NCBI GenBank assembly: GCA_009599575.1
Contig: VWND01000015.1
Span: forward strand, 496,001-560,000
DNA: 64,000 bases
Reading direction: 5' to 3'
Origin: Blumeriella jaapii
Taxonomy: Eukaryota > Ascomycota > Leotiomycetes > Helotiales > Drepanopezizaceae
The position numbers and the translations under genes are program-made. A model generated the notes under the pieces. That model had not been told where the DNA came from. It worked only from the letters and a program-made list of their open reading frames with translations, and searched no databases. Shown here in pieces: positions 33,355 through 47,633 of this stretch (its first letter is position 1; each line of letters opens with the position of its first letter).

Positions 33355-36300
33355 ATGTCGTCGTATCCACCAGACCACCCAATGTCTGATGCGCCGGTGA
33401 AAGACGAGCCCCAGCTCAAGCCGGACGCGCACATTCAAGCCCAAGGACCTGCCCCGGCAGTTGGACCTGGGGATTCAGTAGCTGATGCGACTCCGGCGCA
33501 ACAAGAACAAGAACAAGAGCAACAACAACAGCAGCAACAAGAACAAGAACAAAAACAAGAACAGCAACAACAACAAGAACAACAACAACAACAACAGCAA
33601 GAAGAAGCAGAAGAAGAAGGGGGAAAAAATGCAATCGCAGAGGCCAAGATCGCTCCTACACCGACGCCAACGACTACGCCAACACCCGCGAAGGGCAATC
33701 CCGCTGGGCTAGCCAAGAAAGACTATGAGTTCATGACAGGCATTGTACAGCGCCTCACGAACCACAAAGACGAAGAGTAGGTCGAGCGAGGAGCTTCCGT
33801 TTCGCGTTTTCTGCTAAACCGATGCACAGGGGTCGTGAGGTTGCCAAAGACTTCCAGCGCGTGATTAGCAAGAGAATATTGCCGGATTACTACGAGATCA
33901 TCAAGGAGCCGACTGCCTTCAGCACCCTCCGGGTAACCAATTGCGATTCACTATGTTCGCCGGTATGCACTAACAATAGATAGAGCAAAATTACCAAGAA
34001 GCTGTATACCAGCTTCAAAGAATTTATTCGCGACTTCGCTCTGATCAGCCATAATGCTCAGGTCTATAATCGCCCCTCCGCCATGGTATATGGTGACGCT
34101 ATTACTCTGCGAGCTCTGTTTCAGGCAGAGCTACAAAAGCTGGTGGAGGACAAGATCATCACTGCAGAGGAAGCCGAGCTACCGTACCTGGGCGAGATTC
34201 CCGACGTCGAAGACTCTTCGCCGCCACCACCCGAAGATGAAGAGGTCGATGAGGAGGAAGATGAAGAAGACGACGACGACGAGGACGACGAGGACGACTC
34301 CGATGACGATAAACCCCAACGGAATCGCAAGAAGGGTAGAAGATCCTCAACAACCACGAAGAAGGACGGAAAATTCGATGACGGAGGCAAAGATGATCCC
34401 GAAGCTCAGAAGAAACGTGGCCGCCCACCGAAGGTGCACACGCCGATGGAGGCTCGGATCAACTCGATCCTCAAAGGACTACGGAAGTACAAGAGCTCCG
34501 AAGGCGACATGAAGATCTTGCCATTTGAAAGACTGCCAGACAAGTCCGAACTGCCAGATTATTATCAGGAGATCAAGAATCCGATTGCAATGGACACGAT
34601 CAAGAAGAAGGCGAAGAGGAAGAAGTATCATTCCGTTGAGCAGGCATTAAAGGACCTGGAATTGATGTTTGAGAATGCCAAACTGTACAACGTGGAGGAC
34701 AGCGAGGTCTACCAGTTTGCGGTCGACCTGCAAAAGGAAGCTCGAATCCTAGCCGAACAGGAGAAGCAGAAGCCCGATAGCGATTTCGTGGATGATGATG
34801 GCCGCCTCCCTGTGCCTGAAATTCTTTACAACAACGAGATTTGGAAAGTCGGAGACTGGATTCATCTGGCTAATCCCAATGACGTGACCAAGCCGATCGT
34901 CGCTCAGATCTATCGAACATGGCAAGACCCGAAAGGAGAGAAGTGGATCAATGCTTGCTGGTATTATCGACCGGAGCAGACGGTGCATCGTTACGAGAAA
35001 CATTTTTTCGAACATGAGGTGGTCAAGACTGGTCAGTATCGAGATCACAAGATTTCAGAGGTTGTCGATCGTTGCTTCGTCATGTTCTTTACCCGCTTCA
35101 ATAAAGGCCGCCCTCGTGGTTTCCCGGCTGACAAGGAGGTGTACGTGTGTGAGGCACGGTATAACGAAGAGAAATTCAAACTCAACAAAATCAAAACGTG
35201 GGCCAGTTGTGTTCCGGATGAGGTCAGAGACAAGGATTACGAGATGGATTTGTTTGATTCTCCCAGAAAGATAAAAAAGGTTCCCAGTCCTATCAAACAC
35301 CTTTTGCGCGAGGATGCCAAGGAGGATGACCCCCTCCCGAAGCCTACCTGGGGAGCTCCCAACGCCCCACCCATCGTCGGAGCTGTTCATAGACGTCCTA
35401 GGGAAACTAACGTAAGCAAATCCAAATACTTTTGGTTTACCAATGCCTTCATCCGCTGTAGATAGCTAATATCGAGAAGGAATCTCCGCCTCCGGAGCCA
35501 ACCCCCTCGCCGCCTCCGCCAGAGCCAGAGCTTGTTCGTCGTCCAGTAACAAGTGATCGCCTACATTATGAGAGAGGAGACACCCCGCAATGTCAGGTGC
35601 ATCTTCGAATGCCCCTTTGCCCTCACCCTCAGCACCTCAGAACTCAAGGCCGGCTTATAACCAACAATTTGCGCAATCTCGCCCTTCCGCTTCGCCCGCG
35701 CCCCTCAATCGTCAAATTTCCTACGGGAGTCATGGATCAAATGTTCATTCCGGGGCTCCTCAAACGCCTCTCTATCAAGCCCAGAGTGGTTACCAATACA
35801 ACAATTCTCCGACACCCGTGGTCCTGCAACAAAACCCCCCCGCGAATTACAACCACTATCAGGGTAGTCACACGGCTCCAAGACCAGCTGCATCGGGTTC
35901 ACACCACCACTCATCTGGTGGCGCTGTCTATAACCCTCCGCGTGCCGTCGAAGTCTACACCTTAGGCGAGCCTGCCAATTCGGCCATTCCGGCTGATATA
36001 CGAGCTCAGTTTCATCATGATGAGTCCGGCAAGGTCATATTTTACACCGCCCCCCCACTAGATATCCATCCTGTTCCCCGGGAGAAACAAACTCTCGGCC
36101 ATAGTCTTCGATATCTTGCGGACAAGGCACGTAGCAAGGAAGAAGACGAAAAAAAGCGCAAGGCTCGTGCTATCGAGCTAGAAGCTGCTGCCAGCGAGAG
36201 ACTGAAGAGACTCAAAACCGATACCGATGATAGAGCTGATTGGATTATGATCCAGAAGTTAAATACCCTTGCCCAGTGGAACGCTGAGATGGAGAGGGGC

Positions 36301-36480
36301 ACGGATGAGTTGTACCAGAAGCTCCACGCCGAAAATTGGAAAGATGTTCGTGATGATCACACAGCCACCTTGGCCGCTCGGCAAGAGCAGACTTTCGCCA
36401 AGGAACGAGATCTCGACAGCTTCTATAAGCAAAGAGCGGAGAGGAAGGAGGTGAAGATCGAGGGCTTTAAATGGATCTGA
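33355..36480 (+). CDS. RSC1: RSC chromatin-remodelling subunit, double bromodomain plus BAH (Rsc1/Rsc2-like)
   Basis: Rsc1/2 target the RSC remodeller to acetylated nucleosomes. The ATG at 33355 follows a C-rich leader. Residues 1-120 include a long Gln/Glu tract (about 33500-33615). Bromodomain 1 spans two introns: YEFMTGIVQRLTNHKDEE, FQRVISKRILPDYYEIIKEP, and SHNAQVYNRPSAMVYGDA. An acidic D/E stretch (34225-34310) and an AT-hook (KKRGRPPK) come next. Bromodomain 2 has LPDKSELPDYYQEIKNPIAM and FENAKLYNVEDSEVYQFA. The BAH domain follows (VGDWIHLANPNDVTKPIVAQIY to VYVCEARYNEEKFK). The C-terminal part, YNPPRAVEVYTLGEP and LGHSLRYLADKARSKEEDEKKRK, is also family-typical but lies in a different frame from a proline-rich exon at 35463-35530. 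The intron joining them is not resolved. Confidence 0.88.
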
Positions 36481-37219
36481 TCCGGGAACTGTGACGTGCC
36501 TTTGAGACAGTTATGTCTCTTTTGGATTGACAATTGTATTCGTAGTGTATGCGGTCAGGCATGCATGGAGTTTGGGGGGGGTTTTGCGGCGTTCTTGTCT
36601 TGTAGTAGCGAGCACCAAATACCTAAAATCCAAAACAGCTTCTTTGAAGTCCCTGTCGAACCTACAATGCGTGGCCGTATGGTTTGTGATTTCGTTCAAA
36701 TGGTCGATAATCTACTTACCGGGCAGGAATACCAGCTTGCCAAGCTTAAATATCAAGTTGGTATGTAGTGAAGGTCTACACGAAGCCTTGAGGTGTTGTA
36801 CAAGTGTAAGAAAGATTCATGCACGACACTGCTTGCTCCTAATCGACGCCCACGAAGGGCTGCACCTGGCTTCCAACGTGGAGGAGCACTGTTCCGTGCT
36901 TTGAAAATGGTGTCGCCACGAGTGCTCTTTCCGGAAAATCATTATACTCGGTATGCCAGCGCTCCCTGGGTTCTGGACTCATGAAATCACTTCTCGTTTC
37001 AGGAACTCAACTTCGTGTCTTACTATCAGATTACGGACTTTCGAGGTAAAACCCCTGACATAAAACTGCACCAGCTATTCTATCACAGTCTCTGACCCAA
37101 GCAAGCAGCTACCTACCTGTACGAATGCATGGCCACATTCGTAGGACATAAGCACAAGTTGGACACTAGCACGCTGTTGAGTGTGAGAAGATACAGGGCA
37201 GCTTTGATAGCTCCTCGTC
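36481..37219. other. Intergenic, no gene recognised
   Basis: Shared 3' region of the RSC1-like gene and the convergent hydrolase gene. Short ORFs at 36496-36984 have no recognisable similarity. Confidence 0.4.
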
Positions 37220-38270
37220 TTACCATCCAAGCGCCTCCGTCATACGTGACAGCGTTGCCGCTACAAAAAGCGGATCATCTTTCTGGATGAAGTGGCCGCA
37301 ACCCGTTGCGATCAGGACCCCTTTGCGTCGTCCCTCGTTGGTGAGCTTGGTCAGCCCCTGGTTGTACTCAGCCCAATGTCTAAGAGCAACTGTCAGCATC
37401 CAGTGTGCCTGGCTCGGTGTCCCGGATATCTACTCACCTGTTGACTATCTTGCTGATGCATCTTGGGGTTCCCATCGTCGCATAGCTGATATCAGCAAAC
37501 GCTTCTGGGTCATGGCCCACAACAACCAACAACGGGCCTTTTTTCTCATCTTCAGCTAGCATCGGCCTGTCGGAGAACGGTAGCAGTGATGGCGACGTGG
37601 TACGGTCGAGAGACTCGGGGTTTTTGACGGCCAGATCAAACATTCCAGTCAGCTTGGCTCGAGCCTCTTTGTACTGCTGAAAAGTGCAGTGGCCGTCAAG
37701 AACAGAGCCCGGGTCGAACCCAGGCGCGTCCGGGTCTGGCAGGAAGTCCGAGTAGTTGGCGTTGGCAATATTGGAGTCTAGCATGATTATGCCTGCCACG
37801 GTCCCTGGGTGTCTCTGGGCGTAGAGACGAGCAATCGGAACTCCAATCGACGCGCCGACGAGCAACAGCAGAAGCTTGCCATCTTCCACGTCCACCTTCG
37901 CAAGTCCGAACTTCAGCAGCGCCACTGTAAGGACAATGTCATGCAAATCGGTCGCTACATCCGAGAGATCGTGTCCTAGTCGTTTCTCCTCCGTGCCGTC
38001 TAGAGGGTCACGTGCCGTGGTGAGACCCTGACCGAAGCGATCATAAGTCAACATCGCCGGACAAGCTTTAGTTTCCAGCTGAAAAGCTGTGATTGCTGGA
38101 AGCCAAGATGATGCTGGAAGCCCAAGCCCGTTGACGAATACAATAAGGCAACGTTGTGCTGTCTGCGCTGCCTTACCAGAACCGGCACGAATAAAGGTGT
38201 AAGAGATGGGTGCTGTGGGCTTGCTCGGTATGCAAAGGTATTCTACCACTGGCTGCCTCGAATCGGACAT
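37220..38270 (-). CDS. Alpha/beta hydrolase
   Basis: The substrate is unknown. From the ATG at 38270 a long first exon encodes the fold: LIVFVNGLGLPASSW (oxyanion loop), MLTYDRFGQGLT, and LLLVGASIGVPIARLYAQ, whose G-A-S-I-G is the nucleophile elbow. It continues with HPGTVAGIIMLDS. After one 57-nt intron (GTGAGT...TTAG), RHWAEYNQGLTKLTNEGRRKG leads to ATGCGHFIQKDDP, where the His is the likely catalytic base. The exon joint keeps the frame exactly (AAC AG|A CAT). It lacks a signal peptide, so it is probably cytosolic. The family of AB-hydrolases is too broad to infer a reaction. Confidence 0.87.
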
Positions 38271-38749
38271 GATTGTGATGCGTTTCTCGAAAAATTACTT
38301 TCACATGTAGGAACTGGTCGGTTCTATAAGTTCGTGGTTCCTGAAGCTTCATCGTTTGTTGCCCGCACACCATCCGTCAGCAACCCCCGGTGTAACGCGC
38401 ACCGGCTTCGCAGCCGCGGACGAGCGTCATGTTTTCAGCACTGCTACAGTCCACACCACTCCTGCGTTCAGGGCAAAAAGGCCACAGGTTGTGCAGACGG
38501 TACTGAAAGAATTTGGGACCTGGCGGGCCGTATTGGCAAAAGGAACGATTCCGAAGGGGCTTTTCTACCGTCAGAATCGACGTGCAGATAAAGTGGCGAG
38601 AGATTGAATCATCCAATTGCTCAAGAAGTCAGGTCTATATGAAGATTTTTCAACGCCAAAGGTGTAGGTCATGATTCTATAGTACAATGCAGGATGTAAT
38701 CAGTGGCCAACAAGGTAGGTGGATCAGGAACCGCGAGACTATCTACAGC
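38271..38749. other. Intergenic region hydrolase/KGD2
   Basis: This is 479 bp between two minus-strand genes. It serves as promoter of the hydrolase and 3' region of KGD2. No gene is recognised. Confidence 0.4.
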
Positions 38750-40250
38750 TCACAAGAGCATACGTCGAGGGTCCTCTATGTACTCCTTAACCTTCACCAA
38801 GAACTGCACAGCCTCCCTGCCATCCAAGAGACGATGGTCGTAAGTCAACGCCAAGTACATCATGGGTCGGATTACGATCTGTCCGTTAACAACAACAGGC
38901 TTGTCCTTGATAGCATGAAGTCCCAGGACAGCTGTCTGGGGAAGGTTGATGATAGGAGTGCCCATCAACGAACCGAATACCCCCCCATTACTGATGGTGA
39001 ACGTACCCCCAGCCATGTCCTCAATCGTGAGCTTGCTGTCACGGGCCTGCGTTGCATGTTAGCATATCTGACAACCAATAAGACTAAACGCCATGTTTAC
39101 CTTCTTGCCCAATTCAGCAATGGACCTCTCGATGCCAACAAGGTCCATGGTCTCGGTATTACGGACAACTGGAGTGACCAAGCCCTTCTCCGTCGCAACA
39201 GCAACACTGATATCAACATAATCCCTATACACAATGGTATCTCCGCCGTTGGGACCCTCGATGGAGGCGTTGACAGCAGGAATATCACGCATTGCAAGAA
39301 CGGAGGCTCGTGAGAAGGCACTCATGAACCCAAGCTTTACTCCAGTCTTCTTCAAAACATCGTCCTTGTAGAGTTTTCGAAACTCCATTAGGGATGACAT
39401 GTCGACCTCGTTGAATGTTGTCAGGGAAGCTGCGGTGTTTTGGGATTGCTTGAGGCGTTCGGCGATACGTAGGCGCATTCTGTTCATCTTGACCTGTAGA
39501 ATGCGTTAGAAGCAGTACTCAAAATGCGATCGAACATAGCTTGGAACATACGCGTCTCTCTTCCCGATTGCCAAGTGTAGGAGCAGAGTTAGACTGAGGT
39601 TCGGTCTTAGAGTGGGATTGTTTCGGGGGAGGATTTTCCTTCTTGGGCTCTGGCTTCTTTTCTTGGGGCGGTGCCGCGGAGCTTGAAGATTCCGATGCTT
39701 CCTTCTTCGGCGGCTCTGGATCGGAGCTTGTGGGTTGTTCTTTTGATGCGGGCTCCTTGGGTTCACTCGAAGCCTTCTCCTTCGATCCGCCCTCTGGTGC
39801 TCCTCCCAGTTCCAGTTTCAAAAGGTCCTGACCAACGGTAACTGTGTCCTCCTCATTGGCGAGGAATTCCTTGATCGTCCCGGCTTCCGGGGCGTTAACA
39901 GCTACATCAATCTGCCAGCAGATCATAAGCAATTGGAACTCAAGATTCAGAACGAAGAGAATACCTTGTCGGTTTCAATGGTCGCAATCTCCTCATCCTG
40001 GACAAGAGGTTAGCTTGAATATCTTCCAGGACATCGGGGAAGGCCTACTAACCTGTTCTACGTAATCACCAATCTGCTTCGACCACTGCTTCAAAGTTCC
40101 TTCGCTTATGCTCTCCGCCATCTCCGGGACCTTCACTGTCTTCAGGTCTGCGTACGAACGGAACTGCTGGGCGACGAGTGGGAAAGGTTGTCGCAGTAGA
40201 GGATTAGGTCTGGCTCTCAAGAAGCGCGAGGCGACGCGAATTGAGAGCAT
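38750..40250 (-). CDS. KGD2: 2-oxoglutarate dehydrogenase E2, dihydrolipoamide succinyltransferase
   Basis: This is the core E2 of the mitochondrial 2-oxoglutarate dehydrogenase complex, moving succinyl groups to CoA. From the ATG at 40250 a basic presequence ([21 protein letters not shown]) precedes the lipoyl domain: [28 protein letters not shown], then a small exon with [11 protein letters not shown], whose K is the lipoylation site, and [17 protein letters not shown] long P/E/K/S-rich linker (about 39560-39790) replaces an obvious subunit-binding domain, as is common for KGD2. The catalytic domain has [41 protein letters not shown] and, at the end, [17 protein letters not shown] with the active-site H and D. 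Introns lie near 39490-39555, 39040-39100, 39912-39965 and 39995-40050. The gene is divergent from the NDUFB9-like gene. Confidence 0.95.
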
Positions 40251-40648
40251 TGTGAAGGCCGGCGCGGACTTGGACAAAAACAAGGGGAGGGAGAGAAGAA
40301 GAATGTGTGAAAAGAAGGAAGTGTGAAAAGAAGTCGAAAGCTCAAATGGCGTTGTTGGAATTGGAAGGTCAAGTAGCTACATACATCGTACTGCAAGGAC
40401 GCTAACGGGTGGAGCCGGCTTTGGCTTTCGGGACCAAGAGCTCAAGCACTACTTTACCCTTCCACCACCTCCACCACCACCACCACCGCCACTACCGATC
40501 GCATTGCGCTGCCCTTCCAAATCTACCTCTCTCGAAGCACTGACATTCACAAAGCAGCTTCTTGATTGCAAGATTTTTCCGAGTTACAGTCGAGCCATCC
40601 GCCGCTGCAAGCGTTCTCCGCCTTCCTTTCCCTCCAGCACCAAAGACG
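40251..40648. promoter_or_regulatory. Divergent promoter KGD2/NDUFB9-like gene
   Basis: This 398-bp gap separates two nuclear genes for mitochondrial enzymes. A CCACCACCTCCACC tract lies near 40460-40490. Co-regulation is possible but not shown. Confidence 0.4.
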
Positions 40649-41207
40649 ATGTCTACGAAGCAAGCAGTCTCGTAGGCGCCCTCCCCTCCCTTCTCTTGGT
40701 AGCCCGTGCAAATTGGTAGCGTCGTATACTGACCAGATTGGAGGCAGGTCGCTTTACCGACGTTCCTTGAAATTGTCCCTTGATTGGGTAGTCCACCGAT
40801 ATCTCTGGAGAGGCCAGGCCATGTACATCAGGTCACTATTCGAGGCGAACAAACACATTCGGGACCCTCGACAGCAGCGCGTGAGTCTTTCACCTGGAAC
40901 TGGAAGGGAAAAAGAGGGTGCCATGGTTAATGATGCGCAGGCTTTATTCCAGGAGGCAGAGGGACTACTAGAGACATGGAAACACCCGGATCCATACCAT
41001 GCTCCCACGGCTCCAGGAGGTCAGTCTTGCGCGGGATGGGCAGTGTTGATCGAGAGCGTTGACTGACAGCGGTGTGATGTTTAGGATCTAAATACGAAAG
41101 GAATCTCCCAGCCCCAATTTTAACGCGTAAGTGGTTAAGCCAGGAGGCTTAAGTATGAGTTTACACTAATACTATAATATCTAGCTCCGACCGAGTTTGT
41201 AAAGTAG
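40649..41207 (+). CDS. NADH:ubiquinone oxidoreductase LYR subunit (NDUFB9/B22-like)
   Basis: This is an accessory membrane-arm subunit of respiratory complex I. Four introns separate five small exons: a 23-nt first exon (MSTKQAVS), then SLYRRSLKLSLDWVVHRYLW with the LYR motif, IRSLFEANKHIRDPRQQR, then ALFQEAEGLLETWKHPDPYHAPTAPGG, SKYERNLPAPIL, and TPPTEFVK ending at 41207. The HPDPYxxPxxPGGxxYER string is the hallmark shared with NDUFB9. All splice phases agree. The length is about 106 residues, a little short compared with animals but usual for fungi. Confidence 0.88.
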
Positions 41208-43838
<2,631 letters not shown>

Positions 43839-44549
43839 ACTGGGAGGTTGTCTTGGGTTGTTCTGCAGGATGTCGAATCTCCTTGGGCTTGGGATCATCT
43901 GAGGTGATGAAGTCTAGGCTTTTCGGGATCTTTGGGTCTTTTTTTAATGCGTTATGGATGGTCTGCTTTTTACGGGGGCAAATGTCTTCACGGTCTGCTT
44001 TTCGGGGTCAGTGGCGGGCTGTACAATAAGTCTTCGGAATACGGGTTTCGCGGAGACAAGAATCAAATCATGAACATCAAACAAGCCCTTGTCCTTCACT
44101 CGATCTAATTTCCTGTGTTGTACTTCGATCTATCCGACTGACGATACCAGAACCCTTCTGTGGCGTGTCCTTGGTTGTAACGTAGGTCAATGAAGTAGTT
44201 GTCTTATGGCATTTGGATTCATTTAGCATACTAGGGTTCGGAAATCCCAAGTGCCAAGGATCTGGGAAGTACTTCTTTTGGGGGGCATCATGCTGCCGTG
44301 ACTAGACGTTTCCATTCTATTTTCATGACCTGTCGATTTTTCCTCCGTGACATTGTACTGCGACGTGTTTCAATACCCACAGTACCTTTCTGCTACACAT
44401 TCCTCATCCCATTTGACACCCGGGTAATGTGAACCCACTTGAGGATTTGATGGTTTTTTTGCAACTTGATCAGACCCAGGAACTGCTTTCGCTACCGAGA
44501 ATTTTGGTCCTACACTCTTTTGTGCCACCCAGAGCGACACGCCTCGGAA
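43839..44549. other. Convergent intergenic region H2B/SQS1
   Basis: This is 711 bp of 3' flanks with several T-rich runs (for example near 43938). No gene or RNA is recognised. Confidence 0.4.
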
Positions 44550-47000
44550 TCAACCTAAACCGGCTTTCCCCGTCTTCACAACGTGAGAGACCGGCTGCAA
44601 GATACCCTTGTTGTTCTCAGAACCAAGCGCAGTACCCTTCGTCCAACCCATCTTTTCCAGCATAGCACGACCTCTATTCTCAACACCAAGCTCCGGAGCG
44701 GATCCGCCAACGACATCCCCGTCTCTGTACCGAACAGCAGCGCTGCTGAAGCCGCCTCCACCACGCCTTCCACCAGCTCCGCCACTTGCTCTCTTACCGC
44801 CAACATTCATACGTGGAAGGAAACGGCGTGTGAGTCGGGAATAAAGTGCATCAAACGTGCCGTTGTGGAAGGCAAGGGTTCTATTTGTCTTGTACAGAAC
44901 GGGGAAGCGCTGGGTACCATTTCCAGCAGACTTGGATTTGAGGTTGAAAGTATTTGCGAGCTCGTGGATAAGCTTGCGGTCCGCCTTGCCCATAGGAGCT
45001 AACGAGAGACTGTAAAATCAGCAAGTAACAATCACCAAGGGCGAGCAAACCTACGTTGTGTCATCTCCTAGCAGAAATGCCTTGATTTCCTCCTTGACGT
45101 CAGTAATGCTCATTCCTTCTTGGTACTTCTGCTTCATATCCGCCTTTTCATTTTTGGCTCCCAACAGGCCTTGAGCCCGTAGCTCTTCACGTTCTTGCCT
45201 TCTGACTTTCTTTTTCATCCGATCGTTTGCATAGGCCATTTGTATCGTAGATTCGGGATCAGAGTCCGAAATCTCAACTACAAGTTTGCCTTTGCGACTT
45301 TTTGGCTTCCTCTGTAAACTTGGTCGATCGAAATCCATGACATCAAAACCGTCGTATGCATCAGCAAGGAGAGTAGCGGATGGGAATTCACCTCGAGCCA
45401 AGGATGGCCCACGAAGAGCTTTGCTCTGCCGAGCAGCGATAGCAGAATGATAGGCAGACTTTGCGAAGGACGTATTGTTGTTGACTTCAGCCTCCTCTTC
45501 CTCATAGGCGTCTAGGAGTAGTATCTCGTCTGAGCCCATACCAAGCTCTTCCTGTTTGGACAGCAATCTTGCAATTTTCTCGTCACTCATTTGATCGATC
45601 TTCTTTTGAAGCAAGTCTTGGTCGTTTTCATCGTCCTCAACGTCAAAACCCATATCATCCGAGTCGCTGCTTTCATCGTCCTCGTTTCCCTCGAATTGTC
45701 TGACAAGTTTCTCCTCGGCTTCAAATTTTTCTACGTGCATGACAGCGACTACACTTGTCAACGTAGTCGAAGGGACCCATCTGGCCTCGTCTGTAGTTTG
45801 GTGATCCCAAACAACAAGATACTGCGTGCCAGAAACTCGTTCTCTCTTGGACAGAATTGCTTGAACCTCGCCCATCACGCCGTCGGATGTGCTCATGTCA
45901 TCCAAATCTTCAATGTCTGACCGATTCCAACCGCCTTGGAATGATGTTTTACTTGCCTCGCCAATGACTTCGCCAGAGGAAGCTTCAGTTTCTTGGCGTG
46001 ACTCTTCATCCGTGCCACCCAAATCACGCCGGTTGAATGCTCTGGAGGGGAAATCATCCGGGTCCATGTTTGCAATGTAGTCAGCTATGATATTGTCCTC
46101 CTCTAGCTTTTCAACGGCATATTTGTTACGACGGGGTTTGACCTTGGATGATTTGGGGGGGAGAAGGGCCTCGAAATCGACGCTGCTGTCCTCCACTAGC
46201 TTCTGTGGAACAGGCGGATTTGGTAATCCAACAGAATGAAGCTCTTCGTTAAGGGACTCTATCCTATCCTCAAACACTCTGATTTTGGCATCGATGGGGC
46301 CCGCAGTCGTCGTCGTTTGTGCAGGTCTTGAAGGTAGACGAGCCTTGGATAATGCTCTTCCTTGCTGGTCCCTTCCACGGAACAGTATTACTTCCTCGCT
46401 GGAATCAGATGGCGTGGGCGATGCAGGGCGTACCGTTGGCGGGGCCATGCCCGTACGTACGGGTCCACTGCCTTGGGTATCGACGATAAAAATTAACTTT
46501 TCCACCTCAGCTGGTGACTTGATTGAAGATCCGGCTGCTTGCTCATCTTCTACGATGACTTCAACCGGCTCGTCTTCGACATCTGCTTCTCCCCCCTGGT
46601 CGTCGTCGTCGTCGTCTTCCTCCTCAGCTTCCGCCGGCTCGTCTTCTTCGCTTTTGGCTTCGTTGGCATCCATTTTCGTAGGCTCGAATTTCCCAGCGCT
46701 GACGAAGCTGACCTGGTTGTCTCTCAGGCGTTGATCTGTGTTCCAGAAGGAAGCTCCATGGCGGTCGGTATTGCGCGCTTCTTCTTGCAATGTGAAAGCT
46801 TTTGTGTTTTTCGGTCATTAGTAAAAGATCACATCGGCCTGGAATTGCATGACATCCTTACCATGGCGACCCTTCTGAGGCATCGACGTGCCCTCGAAAG
46901 GTGCAAACGAGCCATTGCCATTGCCAACTCCCCGACCTCCATGGAATGCAGCCTGGAAGTTGCCCCTCTTCGCGCCTCTCTTGTTGTGTTTTTTCGGCAT
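44550..47000 (-). CDS. SQS1: SQS1-like protein with R3H and G-patch domains
   Basis: Sqs1/Pfa1 activates the DEAH helicase Prp43 in ribosome assembly and splicing. Exon 1 (from 47000) encodes MPKKHNKRGAKRGNFQAAFHGGRG. An intron with a CTAAT branch leads to FTLQEEARNTDRHGASFW, the family motif. A very acidic region follows (residues about 75-110 and many later D/E runs), with a patch RNKYAVEKLEEDNIIADYIANMD. A second intron (about 44994-45050) joins LLGDDTT to LSLAPMGKADRKLIHELANTFNLKSKS, the R3H region. The C-terminus carries the G-patch: ENRGRAMLEKMGWTKGTALG and ILQPVSHVVKTGKAGLG. The gene is divergent from ATG4. Confidence 0.92.
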
Positions 47001-47633
47001 GGCGAAAAGAGTTCTGCTGTCGTGGTTGTGGTCGTGGTCGTGGTCGTGGTGAGCCGGGCAAGGCGATTTGTTTTGGCTACGGGACAGAAAAGGACGTGAA
47101 GTGAAGGAGATGGAGTGGGCGGGGCGTCATAGTTCGGCTGGTTTTCTTATCGATAAGAGATGGAGGGGTGCAAGGCAAGCAAAGATGGAGTGCACAGTGC
47201 TGTACTGTACTATACTATACTACACAACACCAAGCACATAGGTATACACATACATACACACAGTCATGGAGCCGACAATCATTCCCTGAGCATCGTTTGC
47301 ACTCGCACCGTGATCCAGACCTCGTCGCCGCCTCTGTGTGCTGGGAGTCAAGTCATTCTTCAGTCACTCGGTCAGTCACCTAAGCCAAGAACGGGAGGCG
47401 GTCATCAGCTCTCCCTTGACTACAAACTACCAACTACCAACTACCAACTACCTGACTTACCTACGACTTCCTACACTCTCTACCACCCTCCGCCGTCCTG
47501 GCCTATCGACCTCTCTTTCAACATACTTACCTACCATACCTGTCTGCCGTTCCAGGCCTCGCCGTCCATCTATCTGTCTGCTGCCTCAGCCGCGGCCTCG
47601 AACTCCTCCCCCGCTCCGAGTACGTCTGTAGAC
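47001..47633. promoter_or_regulatory. Divergent promoter SQS1/ATG4
   Basis: This 633-bp region has a GTGCTGTACTGTACTATACTATAC cluster at about 47195-47222 and CAACTACCAACTACC repeats at about 47425-47455. The ATG4 side is C/T-rich. Confidence 0.5.
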
